A stretch of DNA of 64,000 nt from Batrachochytrium dendrobatidis JAM81. Lineage: Eukaryota; Chytridiomycota; Chytridiomycetes; Rhizophydiales. The first letter of the stretch is position 1. Each line of letters opens with the position of its first letter. The notes beneath the pieces were generated by a model. That model searched no databases. It was not told the origin of the DNA and was given only the letters and a program-made list of their open reading frames with translations. The stretch covers positions 265,195-329,194 of the forward strand of contig NW_006281116.1 of NCBI RefSeq assembly GCF_000203795.2, in the 5' to 3' direction. The position numbers and the translations under genes were made by a program. Positions 41,791 to 51,865 of this stretch are shown piece by piece.

Positions 41791-41894
41791 TTTATTAATA
41801 ATCTGAATCTTGACTGTCTTGAATACGCACATTGATCAACAGCAAAACATGTCATTGCGAATGCAAGACAGTCAAGATTCAGATTATTAATAAA
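41791..41894. repeat. Perfect 31-bp inverted repeat with 42-bp loop
   Basis: Left arm 41791-41821 (tttattaataatctgaatct...) and right arm 41864-41894 are exact reverse complements. It sits between the RPC1 stop and the INTS4 start, both on the plus strand, so the transcript could fold into a long stem. It may be a terminator/processing signal or a small foldback element. It shares no terminal motif with the MITE family. Confidence 0.85.
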
Positions 41895-41964
41895 ATGCGA
41901 TTCGATCAATTCAAGTGTTTTTGAATGCGATTTGAGTTTGTCTGAAATCAATAAAGTTGAACAA

Positions 41965-44900
41965 ATGAAAGCCTTTCTAAATACGTGCTTGCTTCAGCTT
42001 GCAAACAGTCATGATGATCTTTATACAGAGAAACTCATTCGTGCTATACAACTGGCTGCTATCGCTCCAAACACATCTGCCTCGGCAACTGTTTTGCTTC
42101 TCATTCGAATGGTAACATATTTTTACTGCAATATCGAGTTCAAGTCCATTCAATCTCATTCACTATTTTATACTGCTGAACATTGCCAGATTAAAACATG
42201 TTCTTCTCACAAGCGTATGTTGAATTTACTTGAAGCTGTTCTTGTAATACTCGAGGTTGGAACTTTTGTCCTGGAAATCTTGATTCTGATATTTAATGTC
42301 TGCTTCAAAAATGGACTAATTGATGTCGCATGCATTGCCAACACTTGCTAGACAAAAGATGTTTTATCAGTGCTTCCCAAACAAACTGTTATGGAATGTT
42401 TTGCTATTCTCTGCACTCTAGTCACTGATCAGTCATACAAGATTAGGTCGATGGTGCTTTGTGTCTGCAAAAAATTCTGTGCTATCGAATCAACTCAAAG
42501 TTACTCGTTGGAAGTCATAGTATCGTTTCTTAAAGATGATAATCCAGTTGTGCAGCAGGTATGCATTTTTGACGTCTTGTTCATGTGTCGAGTTTGATCG
42601 TGAAACGGCTGCGCTGATACTACTTTTACTCTTGAAATGTCTGCCATCTGATGTCAAAGACTTGTTTTTTGCTGCTAATAGATATCTGGTCACATTCAGA
42701 AATCATGCAGTTTCTTGATCATGAAGCACTTCTTGTCACTGTTGGGATTGCGTTGAAAAATGATAGTTTAAAAGTTCGACGACCTGCAGCAATCATTCTT
42801 TGGTATGCAATGCTTTGATTTACTGTCGTATCCGTGTAGAATGAGTACAACAACACATCCATTTTGTCAGAAGGCTCAAAAAATATAATACTGACCAGTA
42901 GATTGGGCAGAAATTATCATACCATGAAACTGGTCGTCTATGTATTTTGACATTCCTATTCCGTGTTTTATTTTACATGAATGCAGCTGTAAAGCACATT
43001 AGAGATGAATCAAGCCATTTACTAAACCTGATTATATGCAATCTTACTATTGTTGATGGTACAAGGCATCTTGTTCAAAAGTATTCGGATTCAAAAAAAG
43101 AGCAAGGATTCAAATCCGGAAGTTTAAACTCAAATGCAACATTATGCAACAATGCATTTGTTCAGCTGTGTGATTTAGTCAATGACGACTGTCCAGATCT
43201 AAGAGCAATGGCAAGTTGATGTCAACCTGGATCTCCTGCAATCAATCTAAAACCAACTAAATGATTTTATTACAAAACAGTCACTTCGTTTGATGGGAAC
43301 CATGGAACAAGTTTCTACAGCAATTCTTTGGCAGACACTTAGCAAACAAATAGGAAATATTCGAAAGCTATCTGGTGGCCAGAAAATTGCAAGCACTCAG
43401 GTATCAATTTAAAACCGTCTTTTTATCTTTATGGCGATTCAACTAAACGCTTAATAATCAATCAACATTTTAAATGTGCACAACTCGCAGGATCCTAATA
43501 ATGCTGGCGATTATGAGATTTCAGACGATAAGGTGAGCCTGTTGGACTCTGCAATGTGTGGTGCATTCATCCATGGTCTTGAAGACGAATACTCTATTGT
43601 AAGAGCTAGTGCCATAGGTAAATAGTTGACTGTTATTTTTCAAATAGTATGCTGTATATACTAGTGTGATGGATCACCACTGACACGATCAACACATATA
43701 GATGCCATGTGCGAACTGGCATGTATTGCAAAAGAGTTTGCAAATCTAAGCATTCCATTTTTGGTTGGTAAGAAATCAATCGATTATCCGCAGCTGTTTA
43801 ATATTGGGAACTTTAAACTCATTGTTTAAATGGATATGCTTGTGTTTTAGACATGTTTAATGACGAGCACAAGGAAATTCGGCTCAACGCAATCACTAGC
43901 GTGACAAAGATCTCTGTCGTGTGGAGGTTTTCATTAAAGGCAGAACTCACCGAAACTATAACACTGGCTCTTTTTGATAGTGATGCTCAGATTCGCCAGG
44001 CGACGCATACACTGATTGGGTACACCTTTTGGTCATTGACTAACCCGTAATTCGAATGTGATTGTTCCTGATTGGCTAAGCATCTTGCGTTTTTATAGCA
44101 TAATCAGCGTTGATACCCCTGCTGCACTCAAAAAGTTACTGGATGTTTTACAGCAGGCAATGCGAATATTTCCTCTGGATAAACTATCTATACTACACGC
44201 ATTTGCATATCTTGGCCAAGCACACGCAACATTAGTTGGCAAGACATATATTTGAAACCTGTGCATATATACACGGCTAGTTGACTAACATGCAAGACAT
44301 GGTTGTGTGTCATAGAGGATCTTATACCGCTGCTACTACGATTAGACACTCGATTTCTTCCTCAAGCTATTCGTACAGATGACATAAACCGTATGCTTAC
44401 TTGTTGTATGACAAATACAATGCTGATATCATTTCCAAAAACTAATATTGATTATCAAATTCTAGATACGTGTAATATGATCTTGATTTTGAATGGCTGT
44501 GCTTCCAAACCTGATTTGACCAAGCAGCTTCCACTTTATGCCAAAGAACAGTATTCATATTTAAGAGAGCAATATGGAGCCATTATTCCAACTCTTAATG
44601 TAGGTTTCATGTCCGACTTTTGCAAAATCTGCTTTGTTGTAACATTACTTTTCAATCAGTCATTTAGTGGAAATCCGTTGCCCATTTTACACGAAACCAA
44701 AGGTATGATTTATTTGCTTGCATTATAGTTTAGTTTTAACCGTATCATTTATATGAATACAACTCTAGATATGGCAGATTTCGATATTCGTCCTTCATTG
44801 GAAAAACATTGTGTGAGGTTTGAGACAACCCCAAATAGAAAACTAGACAGTTGCAAAACCATTGAAATGATGAACCGAGATCTTAAACTGCTAGCTCAAA

Positions 44901-45661
44901 AAAACATTCCACAGTCTGTGCTATACGAGTTTTTAAGTCACGCAATTTTTCAAGATCATGATCAGGTAAAGTGCATATGCTATGTTGTGATATTCAAGCC
45001 AAACACACTAGTTGATATATTCTTAACGTGCTTGATTATTTGAAATGTTGTTTAGTCTTTTTCCGACCTTTACTCGGGAATTCCAGAGAGTATTCTTGAA
45101 AACGCATCTAGTCCTAGTAAATCCATCGACTATTTTAAGCAATTTATTTGGCAAGTTCCAATAGAAATTCGGAAAAAAAAGATTTGTATGGAAACGATGG
45201 GCGAGTTTCCAACAGATTTGCATGGACAGGTTCAACTAAAAATTCCACTGAGCTTTCGTGTTTCTAATATTCTTGATTTGGCAACACTCTCTATCCAAGT
45301 AATTGATTTGGTTTGTTTCTTGATCTGCAACTTTTGTCATGATAATAATTTGTGTATTTTAATGTAGATTATGCTGGGAGATATCGTTACTGTATGCAAC
45401 TCATTCACTAGCCATCCAGCGCGTTTTCTGCGTCCTTTGGAATGGATGGTGGATATGGAGATACCCATAAGCATTGCTTATGCGAATGGTAAGTGCATCA
45501 AACCATTTTGTTTCCAAGGTTTCAAGCATTCACAACTTATGACTAATCTGATCCATTGACACGAATTGGTTTTTACAGGACCAGTTTCCATTACCATTGC
45601 CTGCAAGGTCAGAGAAGTGACTTTGTATAGTATAGTAAAGCGCTTTGAGTTCAAGTCTTAG
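41965..45661 (+). CDS. Integrator complex subunit 4-like (INTS4)
   Basis: HEAT-repeat scaffold of the Integrator cleavage module (with INTS9/INTS11). About 17 exons. The ATG at 41965 gives MKAFLNTCLLQLANSHDD. Middle exons carry LKDDNPVVQQ and LRLMGTMEQVSTAILWQTL, like LGSMEQVSSHFLEQTL of INTS4. Then come CGAFIHGLEDEYSIVRASAI and DAMCELACIAKEF, and FLVDMFNDEHKEIRLNAI, the strongest match. IEDLIPLLLRLDTRFLP and EQYSYLREQYGAIIPTL follow later. The C-terminal beta-rich domain ends VREVTLYSIVKRFEFKS. The splice across the MITE near 42793-42990 is not resolved: the donor and nearest acceptor do not share phase. An importin or AP-complex alpha-solenoid was considered and fits worse. Confidence 0.85.
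42823..42989. mobile_element. MITE copy G inside the INTS4 gene
   Basis: A 167-bp copy flanked by TA at 42821-42822 and 42990-42991. Left end ctgtcgtatccgtgtagaat; right end, reversed, cagctgcattcatgtaaaat. The right end runs straight into text that reads as INTS4 coding sequence (VKHIRDESSHLLNLI), so its terminal AG may serve as, or lie next to, the 3' splice site. Confidence 0.65.
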
Positions 45662-45827
45662 CAGTGGTAAACAATACATAATAAACAGCTAGTCTTATAA
45701 TAGGATGGTTGACACTAGATCTACTGGACAATATTTATGAATGTTTTGAATGGAGATGCTTTATTGACACGCGGTTAGAAACTATAATAGGCTTGATAGC
45801 ATGCTTTTATTGATGTTGATATTAGAA

Positions 45828-46695
45828 TCATGCATATGTTCTAGGTACAGGTGCAATGGGCTCTGCCAAGACGGTAGCCCATTGGATTTGTGCATCCTGC
45901 TCTTCGTCAACCAATCCTACCACCGTTCTGTAAATCACGGATATTTAAATGCCAACCATGTGATGATTGGAATAGGGCAATGTAATGAGCATTACAAATA
46001 TGATGAATGGGCCGAGATCCCACAATGTTAAAGAATCTGAAACCTACATGGAATCGCCTCGCACAACATAAAGTCCAAGAGGTAAATCCTGTGATCCTTC
46101 TCCTGAAAATATACGCTCTTTGGCACTAGATAGAATAAGGTTGGTGGTTTGATCAAACCCCTCTAGTTTACCCTAAATGAGATAGTATTCCGAGCATACA
46201 AGAATGAATTACATGTTAGTATCCTAGTGCTTGAAAGCTGTCATGATTAAACTGATGTTTGGTTTATTTAAAAAATCCAGATTAGATACATGATGAAAGC
46301 GTGTGGTTCATAATCAAATACTAACCAAAATCACTCGTCCATCATTGGTAACCACCTCAACAACGTCTGATATCCAGGATGAACCCCGTACATGAATTCA
46401 GAGTTTCCATTATTTAAAGATCAGGTGTGATGAAAATATCGATCAAGATCAGTGTATCCAGATTAGTTCAACAAAAACATAGATTAAGCGATAGCAACAG
46501 AATAAAACATTCAGTAAGTTTTTATCAAAGCGGATGGTTCAGAAATGGCATACCGATCCAAGTGTCAGTAAATTGAATATAAAGCATGTATCAAATGCGA
46601 GTGTATTTGGAATAGTATATGCAGTGATCCAACAAAGCAGCCAGTACAATTAAAAATAAAAACTTACTTTGAACAAAGGGAGCCAATTGCGACAT
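45828..46695 (-). CDS. LSM8: U6 snRNA-associated Sm-like protein LSm8
   Basis: Nuclear LSm2-8 ring subunit that binds the 3' end of U6 snRNA. Four short exons on the minus strand (46695-46668, 46366-46326, 46172-46048, 45927-45828) give 97 residues; none is long enough to stand out alone. The protein reads MSQLAPFVQNVVEVVTNDGR, then VILGKLEGFDQTTNLILSSA, KERIFSGEGS, LPLGLYVVRGDSITVVGLVD, and a tail AEPIAPVPRTYA. KLEGFDQTTNLIL and GLY.VRGD are the Sm1 and Sm2 signatures typical of LSm8. It is divergent from the Rch1-like transporter, with 211 bp between start codons. Confidence 0.92.
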
Positions 46696-46782
46696 GGATA
46701 CAGAATAGGACAAGTTTTGTTTGATTCAATCGACAAGTTTAGAAAGCGATACATATCCATGTTGAAAAGTGAATCTTGTTAT

Positions 46783-46788
46783 CACGTG
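46783..46788. promoter_or_regulatory. CACGTG box in the LSm8 / Rch1 divergent promoter
   Basis: gttatcacgtggtaaa, 88 bp from the LSm8 ATG and 119 bp from the transporter ATG. Same ATCACGTG core as the DPY30/RPC1 promoter. Confidence 0.4.
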
Positions 46789-46906
46789 GTAAATTCAAGT
46801 CACGGGGATTTCAGCCAACTCAATCCTGCCATGTAAACTCGAGTTGACTCCAACTTCAACATTGCTAATCTGCGCGTTCGAAATACAAGAAACTGTTGGT
46901 GCACAC

Positions 46907-48241
46907 ATGCCAGCAAGAAATAACCCCAAATCACATTTAATCCGTCGTGGCGTAGGTCGAAATGATAGTTTAAAATCTCCATTAGAACATACCAATGATA
47001 CTGCGCACTCGACTACTACTACATATCCATTTCAAACCACCTTGTCCAAACCACTTTATGCATTTTGGTCCTCCAACTGGTTCATTATTTGCATGGTAAC
47101 TGCAATCGTGCTAGCATATATATCTCCATCAATTGGGCGTACAGGTGGGCCTATGAAACCTGAGAGATATGTCAAACAAATCGGCACCATAGTTATATTC
47201 TGGACATCTGGATTAAATATCAAACCATCGCAATTAATACGTGCTGCAAGTAATATCAAAGTGCATATTTTGATTTCTACTGTTAGTATGGGCATAATCC
47301 CACTTTTTGTACACTTTATTGTATCGCCCATGTTTGTGAGGACCATTCATTTTCTTGGTGTAACAGTGGATCATGAAACGCATTCACCCATTGCAGATAC
47401 TTCTTCAACTCCACTCTGGATATTAGCCATCTGCAATGGGTTGTTGGTACTCAGCTGCTTACCTTCACCAGTTGGTTCCTCGGTGATTCTTACCAAAGCA
47501 TGCAATGGCAACGAAGCCACCTCTATCTTCAATAGCACGCTTGGATCTATCATTGGTGTTGTAGTTACTCCAACGCTAGTGCATTACTATTTAGGACATG
47601 CTACAGATCTCAATAGCATGCATTCAGCCTCAAAGGATTCACAATCCATCTCTATACTCGATACGTTGATGCTACTGGGACGATCCGTACTTTTTCCATT
47701 GCTTGCTGGATTAGCTTCACGACTTGTGCTGTTGCGGATTGCTCCGCAAGTGCTAGCATGGCCATTTTCAAAGATCTCTTCAGTTGTGCTACTCTTGATT
47801 ATTCACTCGACTTTTTGCGATGCATTTTATATTCCATTGGCTGAGGAAAGTGCGTTTCCACAAAACCAAGTTCCCTTTTTTGGTGTTGTTGTCTTGACCT
47901 TGGTTTTGGCAGTGTTCCATCTTGTATGTCTATTTACTGTCAAGAGTCTTGGTGGTGTGCTGCATCTTTCAAGGGCGGATACTATTGCAGCCATGTTTTC
48001 AGCCAGTCAAAAGAGTTTAACGCTGGGTATTCCCATGATCAACCTGCTCTTTACCAATCGACCTGATATTAGCTTGGTATTGATGCCACTCTTGATCTAT
48101 CACCCAACTCAGATCTTGTTAGGCAGTCTCTGTTCCAGCATGCTTCAAAGTTGGGTTGATGCTGAACCAGTCTTTGTAGCAGAAAACCAGATGAATAATC
48201 ACAAGTCAAGTCGAGCTATAGCTAAAAACAAAAGCGCATGA
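46907..48241 (+). CDS. RCH1: Rch1 / SLC10A7-like transporter
   Basis: Membrane protein of the bile-acid:sodium symporter superfamily. Fungal Rch1 limits calcium uptake at the plasma membrane and vertebrate SLC10A7 affects Golgi/ER calcium and glycosylation. Single exon, 444 residues from the ATG at 46907. About ten hydrophobic segments are visible, among them WFIICMVTAIVLAYISP, VHILISTVSMGIIPLFVHFI, PLWILAICNGLLVLSCLPSP, ISSVVLLLIIHSTF and VVVLTLVLAVFHLVCLFTV. Family text: RYVKQIGTIVIFWTSGLNIK, SPVGSSVILTKACNGNEATS (substrate-site Pro/Ser/Asn region) and SQKSLTLGIPMINLLF. The tail is hydrophilic. It is the only long gene here that is clearly intronless. Confidence 0.9.
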   Translation: MPARNNPKSHLIRRGVGRNDSLKSPLEHTNDTAHSTTTTYPFQTTLSKPLYAFWSSNWFIICMVTAIVLAYISPSIGRTGGPMKPERYVKQIGTIVIFWTSGLNIKPSQLIRAASNIKVHILISTVSMGIIPLFVHFIVSPMFVRTIHFLGVTVDHETHSPIADTSSTPLWILAICNGLLVLSCLPSPVGSSVILTKACNGNEATSIFNSTLGSIIGVVVTPTLVHYYLGHATDLNSMHSASKDSQSISILDTLMLLGRSVLFPLLAGLASRLVLLRIAPQVLAWPFSKISSVVLLLIIHSTFCDAFYIPLAEESAFPQNQVPFFGVVVLTLVLAVFHLVCLFTVKSLGGVLHLSRADTIAAMFSASQKSLTLGIPMINLLFTNRPDISLVLMPLLIYHPTQILLGSLCSSMLQSWVDAEPVFVAENQMNNHKSSRAIAKNKSA

Positions 48242-48375
48242 TAATGGAGAGATAAATGAAAGAGTATCGATAGCCATCAGTGTGTATCATTTTTAAAAAA
48301 TACTTGCATAAACCTCATACAAGCCTGTGCTTTCTGAATAATGTTTTCTCTGATATCGATAGATTGCTGATTTGA

Positions 48376-48564
48376 ATGGCAGGATCATCTATCGTGTATC
48401 AACAACAATCTGACTTGTTGATCCGACGCGATCTTCAACATTCCAACTATAATCTACGCCAATCTACAGCAATCATGCAGTTTGACGAGAAATTCATGTT
48501 TTCAAAAGTTTGCGATATTCTGCTTGATGTCATCAGAATGACTTCAAAGCATGATACACATTAA
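48376..48564 (+). CDS. Possible small ORF, unrecognised
   Basis: An ATG-started frame of 62 residues (MAGSSIVYQQQSDLLIRRDL, then MQFDEKFMFSKVCDILLDVI). The composition looks protein-like, with an amphipathic C-terminal helix, but I do not recognise it. It lies in the 373-bp interval between the convergent transporter and RING-CH genes, so it may be 3' UTR. Confidence 0.25.
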   Translation: MAGSSIVYQQQSDLLIRRDLQHSNYNLRQSTAIMQFDEKFMFSKVCDILLDVIRMTSKHDTH

Positions 48565-48614
48565 TGGTTACTGACAATCTCGGCTTATTTTATTTCTTCA
48601 TTTTCATCCCATCG

Positions 48615-50303
48615 TCAATAACTGTGAAATCTAACATCGTTGACATCCACATTTACATCAACAAGCAAAACAAGCAGGCTTGGTGCCATTATATTTGCCC
48701 ACATGTTTGATCTATACACAAGTACCAAGACTCCAACGAGTGTACACAAAATGTACATTGAATCAGCCGCAGCACACATTATGGTGGAAAACTGTGCATG
48801 GCATAGAAAGTCTAAAATAAGCCAATATATCAGCAAGTTGAATGAAAACGCCGCAATACGCATAGATGAAAACCATTGTTGGTCCTGTGGCTGATGAATG
48901 TTTTGGGGCTGATCATCTTGAAACGAAAAGTAAACCACAACAAGCAGTACTGAAGGACCGATTCGCGACAGCATTTGGACAGTGAGAATTTGCCAGCGAA
49001 TGATGGCATGCCAGAAAGTACCAAGAGATAATACGTTGAGTAAATGAGACGAGCATGTACCGTTTACACGTGCTCCCAGTATGCCTAAACCCCAGCGAAA
49101 AATGTACAATGCAATCACAGCATAGAACAAATATCCAACAACGCAGCATATCTTTGCTGTATCTATGGTGAATTTACCCGATAGAGGATGGCCCAGCCGA
49201 TAATACGCATGACAGATCTCGCATCTCACGCGACTATATGGATTAGAAGCTGTTTTCCGCCAGCGTTGTAAACAATGTAAATGAACAAACTTTGCCGATC
49301 CAATGCATAGACAAGGAGAAATGAGACTTCCAGTGCTGCAATCATCTAGACAGAATCGACACAGTACGGCTTCTGAAGAAGTGGGTGGACAGGAAGTGGG
49401 GTCATCGGAATGAATGGATAGGTTTGGGTTATGCGACTCTAAAGCAAATTTGGAGGGTTCTAAATCTGAAGGCGAGATAGTAAATGAGGATACTAAATCG
49501 ACATGTGCCTCGGATTGGTATTTTAAAACACATTGCATAGTGCTATGTATGGCCATAGGATTTGAATTCAAACCAGATGTGGCTTGGTGATTTGGTAAAT
49601 GGGACTGTAGTATGGAAGCTGAGAAATCCTGTACTGCTGAATGACCAAACGGGACAGAATCCGATATATTGTCAGTGCTTATGGATCGTGGCAACAGTTT
49701 GTGTAGGTCTAATATTCGATTTGACCCTGTCGGGTCCGGAAACGCAAAACTCCGTTTTCCCAAGCCGAATAAACAAAGTGGCAATTTATTTTTCCACAAC
49801 TGTGAAACAGTCGACAAAGCAGTGCAATTGCTAGACAGGTTTGTGAAAAACTGGTTTGCTTTGGACGTACGGGTGTGACGAGCTATCTGAGCGACTACAT
49901 GATTCGGGTCAATAGCAAGATAGATATTGGGCCGGTCTTTTTCACACTCATTAGAGTGACAACCAAAGCCTTTCACACTACAGCATTTTGAAAGAAAGCA
50001 GAACCTTGCATTGTGACTCATGACAATATTGTTGATCTTGAATTCCTTGTCGAAATATAGTTGTTTGCTGTGGTCGATGCTATACAAAGCTAGCACGCGC
50101 TGCATCGTCTGACATTCGACCAGGGCCAACGATGTATTCGATGACCATTCTATCTGTAGTTTAATAGCAGCAAGCTCATCTGAACCATAGACCGAATCCA
50201 GGGTGGATACGACATAAGAATGGGATAAAAAATGACCAGAGTTGAGCAGCTTGGTACTGCGTTGAATGTCCAGAATAGAATGGATTGGAAGGTTGGGAAG
50301 CAT
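48615..50303 (-). CDS. MARCH-type RING-CH membrane E3 ubiquitin ligase
   Basis: Single-exon reading on the minus strand. From the first ATG (50303) it has 562 residues; the frame is open further upstream without an ATG, so a short 5' exon is possible. The first about 330 residues are Ser/His-rich and lack known domains. The RING-CH domain, about 100 residues from 49390, reads LCRFCLDDCSTGSLISPCLC, then KFVHLHCLQRWRK and VRCEICHAYYRL: C4HC3 order with the Cys before His typical of MARCH proteins. Several hydrophobic segments follow (CCVVGYLFYAVIALYIFRWG, IGPSVLLVVVYFSF, FNLLIYWLILDFL, ILCTLVGVLVLVY). Likely ubiquitinates membrane proteins in the endomembrane system. Confidence 0.8.
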   Translation of the reverse strand: MLPNLPIHSILDIQRSTKLLNSGHFLSHSYVVSTLDSVYGSDELAAIKLQIEWSSNTSLALVECQTMQRVLALYSIDHSKQLYFDKEFKINNIVMSHNARFCFLSKCCSVKGFGCHSNECEKDRPNIYLAIDPNHVVAQIARHTRTSKANQFFTNLSSNCTALSTVSQLWKNKLPLCLFGLGKRSFAFPDPTGSNRILDLHKLLPRSISTDNISDSVPFGHSAVQDFSASILQSHLPNHQATSGLNSNPMAIHSTMQCVLKYQSEAHVDLVSSFTISPSDLEPSKFALESHNPNLSIHSDDPTSCPPTSSEAVLCRFCLDDCSTGSLISPCLCIGSAKFVHLHCLQRWRKTASNPYSRVRCEICHAYYRLGHPLSGKFTIDTAKICCVVGYLFYAVIALYIFRWGLGILGARVNGTCSSHLLNVLSLGTFWHAIIRWQILTVQMLSRIGPSVLLVVVYFSFQDDQPQNIHQPQDQQWFSSMRIAAFSFNLLIYWLILDFLCHAQFSTIMCAAADSMYILCTLVGVLVLVYRSNMWANIMAPSLLVLLVDVNVDVNDVRFHSY

Positions 50304-50472
50304 TGACGAGCCTACGAAACTCTCATGTAAGCCATTCGAATTGTCAGTGCATGCATAATTCAAGCCGTTAGAATTGGCATTTGATATAGACAAAAATACA
50401 TGCTGATGGTTGGTGGGTTTGCCCAAACACCACCACCAAATAGTATCAGATTGTGGTGTGGCCGTGATTAAT

Positions 50473-50902
50473 ATATATAGTGACCGGATAATACCAGTTT
50501 TCTTGGGCGAGACTTGCTGTTAAAATCAAACTTGCTTTATTACCAAAATGTGACAAATTCATCCAAAAATAGCCAAATGTTTGTTCTGTTAAACAAAAAT
50601 ATGAAAGCTCCAGTTCTGAATCTGGTTCACATGGCAAGGAAAAGAAATGTCTAATCAATATATTTTATTCAGTCTTCAATCATTATTTTGTAGTGAATAT
50701 GAATATCGCACAGAAAGGAACCACTTTGTAGGCAATTACAATTTTGGTTAGATTTTAAAAGCCATATCCATATTTTTGTTTAATAGAACAACAGACATTT
50801 GGCTATTTTTGGATGAATTTGTCACATTTTGATGATAAAGCAAGTTTGATTTTAACAGCAAGTCTCGCCCAAGAAAACTGGTATTATCCGGTCACTATAT
50901 AT
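50473..50902. repeat. Large foldback: two about 130-bp inverted arms
   Basis: Arms 50473-50603 and 50769-50902 are reverse complements with about four differences, including a 3-nt indel. They are separated by about 165 bp of AT-rich sequence. Both arms contain the same translated text in opposite directions (KASLILTASLAQENWYYPVT), which creates mirrored open frames. The ends are AT-rich and have no visible target duplication. It lies in the upstream region of the RING-CH gene. Confidence 0.85.
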
Positions 50903-51865
50903 TACTATCAGTCTCATGTTTGCTGTCAAATCTACTGGTCAGCACTGTTCTTCAAACTCTTTATGCTCATTTTATATAAGCAACTAAACGAATGGTTACA
51001 TCACGGTTTCGACAAATCCCATTTGTTCACTCTCCAACTCTTTCAAAGCGAGCATTACAGTATCGGGTAGCCAACATGGAAAAACTGTTTTATCCTGGAT
51101 CGCTGGTACGTTTTAGTTCAAGAAATAGTGACCGCAGTCAATAATGCAAGTTGTTTTCATGCCAGTTACCTGGAGAAAGACCAGCTGGTAATAGTTCAAA
51201 AGACAATGCTGTCCAGTCAATGTGACACCAGTTCACGAGACTGTCTATTACACTGACACCTTTATTCAATGGTTCATTTTGTGAATTTTGTGAATTTTTT
51301 ACAGACGACAATAACTACTGTGTTCAACACTGACTCGATTTTCATTTCATAAAACTTTGGACTCGTGAAATTTTCGTCATTTTTAGTGGGTTTGACATGG
51401 TTGATTGCAGATCCTCCATCGGATGGATCTGAAGCATATGATATACCGAATCATATTTTACAGCGGTTGAGGGCTTGGATATTTTTGGAAGATTTTGAGC
51501 TCCGTACGAAAAAAAGCTCTAGATGGAATGGTTGGTTATAATAGATTCAATTGAAATCATTCGTAATATCTAGACAATACCTTGCTATTTTTGACGGTAA
51601 TCAGATCTGGGGAAAGTGTCCAATCGTCAATATTTTTTCGTTTCAGCCAATACTCTAGACAATTCATTGTTGCATTACAAAAAAGCATACATCAGCTATT
51701 CTAGCCAACTCTACGCAGCTTTATAGTATTATCAAGAGCATGAAATGTGTATTATAAAAAATAAAGTTGATTGCAAACCTTTCCATTTCTTGGTTATATG
51801 TGCCTGTCAGATATCCCAGTTAGTCAAAGATGGATTAGCCAAAATTGGAAATAACTCTAAATAAG
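50903..51865. other. Gene-poor interval
   Basis: About 960 AT-rich bases between the foldback and the 3' end of the EF-hand/WD40 gene. A stretch near 51100-51310 (ttagttcaagaaa, gctgtccagtcaatgtgac) resembles internal parts of the MITE family but lacks terminal repeats. No gene or RNA seen. Confidence 0.5.

Noticed and set aside
41932..41964. Upstream start for INTS4 at 41932
   Set aside because: The codon there is TTG; the first in-frame ATG is 41965.
50446..51070. Mirrored open frames at 50446-50658 (minus) and 50813-51070 (plus) sharing KASLILTASLAQENWYYPVT
   Set aside because: They are the two arms of the inverted repeat read on opposite strands, start without ATG or at internal Met, and have no splice context; treated as a repeat, not genes.
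51100..51310. Possible eighth MITE copy
   Set aside because: Shares some internal words with copy B but no terminal repeats or TA flanks could be defined.
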